DNA from: Tissierellia bacterium
Lineage (GTDB): Bacteria > Bacillota_A > Clostridia > Tissierellales > Peptoniphilaceae
Reading direction: 5' to 3'
Assembly (NCBI GenBank): GCA_012728775.1
Contig: JAAYEN010000154.1
Coordinates: 1 to 16,878, forward strand
Length of the DNA: 16,878 bases
Made by a program: the position numbers and the translations under genes. The notes under the pieces were generated by a model, which was given only the letters and a program-made list of their open reading frames with translations, made no database searches and had not been told where the DNA came from. Positions 13,902-16,878 of this stretch are shown here, in pieces (the stretch's first letter is position 1; the number at the start of each line of letters is the position of its first letter).

Positions 13902-14678
13902 ATGCTTTTAGTAATTGATATAGGAAATACCAATATAGTTTTGGGAATTTATAAAGGCGAGGAATTAATATACGATTGGCGAATTTCAACTGACAAGGAA
14001 AAAACTACCGATGAATACGGTTTGATGTTATTGCAGATACTAAATAACACAAATCTTAAGATAGAAGATATTTCTGATATCATTATTTCTTCTGTAGTTC
14101 CCACTGTAATGGATATTTTGCCAGAAGTGTGTATTAAGTATTTTAAAATTGATCCGATTGTAATTGGGCCAGGAGTAAAGACAGGAATGAATATTCTCTA
14201 CGATAATCCCAAAGAAGTAGGAGCAGACAGAATTGTAAATGGCGTCGCTGCATATAAAAAATATGGAGGGCCACTAATAGTGGTAGATTTAGGGACTGCC
14301 ATCACCTTTGACGTAATAAATGAAAAAGGAGATTACCTAGGAGGCGTTATAACTCCAGGTATAAAAATTTCTGCAGATGCACTATTTATGAGGGCATCTA
14401 AATTACCCAAAGTAGAAATAACAAAACCAGAAAAAGTAATTGGAAAGAACACAGTCAATTCTATCCAATCAGGTTTAGTTCACGGATACGTGGGGTTAAT
14501 TGACTATATAATAGAAAAAATTGCAGAAGAGCTAGAATTAGAAATGAATGAAATAACTATAGTAGCTACAGGTGGATTTTCAAAGGTTATCAGCAGTGAA
14601 AGCAAGTATATCCAAAAAATGGATCAAATGTTGACCCTAGAAGGGCTAAGAATAATATACGAAAGAAATAAAAATTAA
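13902..14678 (+). CDS. coaX: type III pantothenate kinase
   Basis: Cytoplasmic ASKHA-fold kinase that makes 4'-phosphopantothenate, the first step of CoA synthesis. Seen: DIGNTN phosphate-binding motif at 6-11 (Asp6), GADR at 107-110 with the catalytic Asp109, VDLGTAITFD at 128-137 (Asp129), and GGVITPG at 147-153. Length 258 is standard for CoaX. GGTGAG is 4 nt before the ATG, and the gene begins 12 nt after panT, so the two are co-transcribed. The order transporter-kinase is a logical pair: import followed by metabolic trapping. A terminator follows 25 nt after the stop. Confidence 0.95.
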   Translation: MLLVIDIGNTNIVLGIYKGEELIYDWRISTDKEKTTDEYGLMLLQILNNTNLKIEDISDIIISSVVPTVMDILPEVCIKYFKIDPIVIGPGVKTGMNILYDNPKEVGADRIVNGVAAYKKYGGPLIVVDLGTAITFDVINEKGDYLGGVITPGIKISADALFMRASKLPKVEITKPEKVIGKNTVNSIQSGLVHGYVGLIDYIIEKIAEELELEMNEITIVATGGFSKVISSESKYIQKMDQMLTLEGLRIIYERNKN

Positions 14679-14703
14679 ATATAAATACGACTAAATAGTA
14701 CTT

Positions 14704-14732
14704 AACTCCAGGTGAATAATCTGGAGTTTTTT
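14704..14732 (+). terminator. intrinsic terminator after coaX
   Basis: Perfect 8-bp stem AACTCCAG (14704-14711) / CTGGAGTT (14721-14728) with 9-nt loop, ending in six T (14727-14732). Confidence 0.88.
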
Positions 14733-14794
14733 AAATGAAAGTTAGTAAAATAAAATTATAAATTTAGTAATATTTAGTAAAAAACAGGAGTAAA

Positions 14795-14854
14795 ATGGAA
14801 TATTTCAGCATAAATAAAGAAAATAACAAGTTATACATATGTATTAATAATTAA
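14795..14854 (+). CDS. possible 19-residue leader peptide
   Basis: A short frame, MEYFSINKENNKLYICINN, is preceded by CAGGAG (14785-14790) at 4 nt. It lies between the coaX terminator and the promoter of the acidic secreted protein, so it would need its own promoter. The ribosome site is the only support; chance is quite possible in such A/T-rich DNA. Confidence 0.18.
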   Translation: MEYFSINKENNKLYICINN

Positions 14855-14900
14855 TATTAAAATGTGTTAATAACTCAATGGTAAAACTTTAGTTAAATTA

Positions 14901-14932
14901 TGCTTAATGAAATGTAAAAAACATGTTAAGCA
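14901..14932. repeat. nested inverted repeat next to the acidic-protein promoter
   Basis: TGCTTAA (14901-14907) pairs with TTAAGCA (14926-14932), and inside it ATGT (14912-14915) pairs with ACAT (14921-14924). It abuts the -35 region at 14934, so it could be a binding site for a regulator. The remaining 14733-14900 is A/T-rich with TTAGTAA repeated near 14744, 14764 and 14774, and holds no clear gene. Confidence 0.45.
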
Positions 14933-14933
14933 A

Positions 14934-14961
14934 TTGTATTTAAAATAAATGATGTTAGAAT
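14934..14961 (+). promoter_or_regulatory. promoter of the acidic secreted-protein gene
   Basis: TTGTAT (14934-14939), 16 nt, TAGAAT (14956-14961) preceded by TG at 14953-14954, i.e. an extended -10. The leader would be about 47 nt, ending in AGGAGG (15001-15006). A second hexamer, TATAAT, at 14968-14973 lacks a -35. Confidence 0.5.
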
Positions 14962-15014
14962 AATATTTATAATAGTTAAGAAATTATTAAATCTAACAAG
15001 AGGAGGTAAAACAA

Positions 15015-16878
15015 ATGAAAAGGTTCAAAATATTTTTCTTGACCCTTATATTAATTTTGTTTGTTTCAATGCCAGTTAATGCTGAGGGTGAAATTGTGGT
15101 AATTGAAGGTGAAGTTGCGGATGAAGTTTTGGAGCAACAATTAGACCTTCCTTTAAATGAAGAAGAACTACCAATGGAAACTAATTATGAAATTTCAGTT
15201 GATGGTGAAGGAATTGAAGAACCAGAATTAACAAATGAAATTTCTGATTTGTCCAATGAGAAAGTAGAAGAAAATACTACTTTGGATTTAGAAAACAATA
15301 AGAAAGAAAGTCTTGAAGAAGAGCCTATTGATGAAGGGATTGTAGAAATAGCTTATGAAAATAGTCTTGAAGAAAAAGATTTACCAGTAGAAGAGGAATC
15401 AGTTTTAGATTCTGAAGTATCAGATGTAGAGATTCTCGAGGTAAAAGAAGATTCTGAAATACTTACTGAAGGCGAAATAAGTGATTCAGAAGTAGTTTCA
15501 GAAGATAATCCAAAGGTTAACGAAGAAACATTAGGCAAAGATGAAGAAGTTAGTGAAGAACTTGAGACCGTAGAAGTTTTGGAGCCAGAGGCAGATGAAC
15601 AATCTGAAACATTAGAAAATGGTGAAGAAAATCGAACATTAGAAGCTTTACAAGTTGATACACCAGAGGATTCCATTAGTATTACATTAGATACAGAACA
15701 CTTTATTAGTGAAGAAGAAATGCTAAAATACGTTAATAGTCTTGGTGAAGATTTTTCTCCAGAAGAAATCAGGGAGTTTATTAATCAAACATTTTTTTAT
15801 ATAGAATCCCTATCATCCGGTGAAACATATGAATTAGGAACAGAAATACAATTATCTCCAGGTGAGAGCATTTATATTAGTAGCGAGTATAGCCCTATAT
15901 GGCAAGCACTACCTGTTCGATTAAGAGTTACTAACGTAGATGGGAAAATAAACTATGAATTTGTCAAGGTATTATATAATGAAGGTGAAGTGGATCCAAC
16001 TATAACTCCTGTAGAGCAACCAAAGTTTGATTACTTTAAAGTAGATGGGAAGGATTCAATACCTTATTACTTTGATGAAGAAGCTAATAAACTAATTTTG
16101 TATAATTTTGCTAATGTCAGCCACATTCCAATGGAGGGAATAGCTACATTTGACGAAGTAAAATATGAATTTGACATTAATGAACTTTTACAAATTTTTG
16201 ATGGTTTTACAGAAGAGGATATAAGAAATTTAATAATTGAAGGTGATCCAAGTAATATCGATCCGGATTTAGCAGCAAAATTATTAAAATATGAACTTAT
16301 TTTAAACGGATCTTATCATGGATTTTATCTTGAGGATGATAAATCAGTATCTTTTTCTTTGCCAAATCTAATTTGTGATGAACATCCAGTTTCAGGATTA
16401 AATACATCTAGCTATCCCTATTTATTAGGTTTATATGAGTATATATATCGTGAGGATATAATAAAAAATTATACTTACTATAGGGATAATGGGAAATGGC
16501 TGGATGAAACATACAATTGGGACCCAACTCCTGAGTATGTTGACAGCGAAATCAAATATTCTGAGGATTATTTAGAAAAGTTTCCAAATAACTTTTATGA
16601 TATGATTGCTAAAGATTTTCTAGGAAGTCAGCTTTCTGATTTAGGAATGGAAAATCCATGGGAATATTTAGATAATTTGAATTCTAAATTCTTACCTTTT
16701 ATTCATCCACAAACAAAAGGTGCTCAATACAGTCTAAAATCAGAAGATGGCAAAATTGAAATAAAAGGTGAAAAATACTATTATATAGAAAGTTTTAGTC
16801 AAAATATTCAAAAACTCTTTGGAGATAGACCTAATCCAATTCCACAATCTTATTTGTATAGTGAATCTGAGTTAGAAA
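15015..16878 (+). CDS. large secreted protein with acidic N-terminal region, 3' end outside window
   Basis: Open frame of at least 621 residues with no stop before the window ends. Seen: a signal peptide at 1-23 (VSMPVNA); a very acidic stretch at 24-218, with 73 Glu/Asp and only 8 Lys/Arg in 195 residues, rich in Ser/Thr/Val and apparently disordered; then a folded-looking region from about 220 with mixed beta and helical character, many Tyr and Asp, a single Cys (454) and several Trp. No repeat domain, LPXTG or stalk domain is visible in this part; anchoring motifs could lie downstream. AGGAGG is 8 nt before the ATG. I do not recognise the family. A surface or extracellular role is inferred from the signal peptide and composition. 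Confidence 0.8.
   Translation, partial: MKRFKIFFLTLILILFVSMPVNAEGEIVVIEGEVADEVLEQQLDLPLNEEELPMETNYEISVDGEGIEEPELTNEISDLSNEKVEENTTLDLENNKKESLEEEPIDEGIVEIAYENSLEEKDLPVEEESVLDSEVSDVEILEVKEDSEILTEGEISDSEVVSEDNPKVNEETLGKDEEVSEELETVEVLEPEADEQSETLENGEENRTLEALQVDTPEDSISITLDTEHFISEEEMLKYVNSLGEDFSPEEIREFINQTFFYIESLSSGETYELGTEIQLSPGESIYISSEYSPIWQALPVRLRVTNVDGKINYEFVKVLYNEGEVDPTITPVEQPKFDYFKVDGKDSIPYYFDEEANKLILYNFANVSHIPMEGIATFDEVKYEFDINELLQIFDGFTEEDIRNLIIEGDPSNIDPDLAAKLLKYELILNGSYHGFYLEDDKSVSFSLPNLICDEHPVSGLNTSSYPYLLGLYEYIYREDIIKNYTYYRDNGKWLDETYNWDPTPEYVDSEIKYSEDYLEKFPNNFYDMIAKDFLGSQLSDLGMENPWEYLDNLNSKFLPFIHPQTKGAQYSLKSEDGKIEIKGEKYYYIESFSQNIQKLFGDRPNPIPQSYLYSESELE

Noticed and set aside
15353..15676. 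Minus-strand open frame of 107 residues, very Ser-rich
   Set aside because: It is the antisense shadow of the Glu/Ser-coding acidic stretch in the large secreted protein. No ribosome site or promoter, and composition is explained by the sense codons.

Overview
The window is AT-rich, densely coded, low-GC Gram-positive DNA. Strong AGGAGG-type ribosome sites, U-tailed hairpin terminators, TTG starts and secreted proteins ending in copper-amine-oxidase-N 'stalk' domains suggest an anaerobic Firmicute. Tissierellia/Peptoniphilaceae-like bacteria (Anaerococcus or Peptoniphilus relatives) are the best guess. That placement is inferred from family content; no rRNA or other marker is present.

Region 1 (1-4450, + strand) is galactose use. 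It opens with the 3' end of an Mgl-type sugar ABC permease and a strong terminator. Then follow an aldose-1-epimerase-like gene, galT, galK and galE, packed with 3-nt spacing or overlaps: uptake plus the whole Leloir pathway. A 14-bp perfect hairpin closes the operon and also ends the opposing cyclase gene.

Region 2 (4450-8440, - strand) holds a small metal-dependent cyclase/formamidase-family enzyme and two paralogous secreted proteins in tandem. The paralogs share Ig-like modules and a C-terminal stalk domain. The shorter has an extraordinary tyrosine-rich stretch (27 Tyr in 88 residues); the longer has two extra PEGA/carboxypeptidase-regulatory-like repeats.

Region 3 (8440-11990) has a small GlsB/YeaQ-type stress membrane protein (+), an aldehyde dehydrogenase (-) and a DUF1576-type membrane protein (-) with an internal duplication.

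Region 4 (12060-14732, + strand) holds a P1-family (S58, DmpA-like) self-processing peptidase, an ECF-transporter S component that is probably pantothenate-specific, and coaX (type III pantothenate kinase). The last two form a pantothenate salvage unit. A 15-nt direct repeat precedes the transporter gene.

Region 5 (14733-16878) is an AT-rich promoter region followed by the start of a large secreted protein with a very acidic N-terminal stretch. It runs off the window at 621 residues without a stop.

No CRISPR array, transposase, tRNA or rRNA was seen. The best candidates for new biology are the Tyr-rich stalk protein and its tandem paralog, the duplicated DUF1576 protein divergent from a P1 peptidase, the repeats and unusual length of the panT-like gene, and the acidic surface protein.
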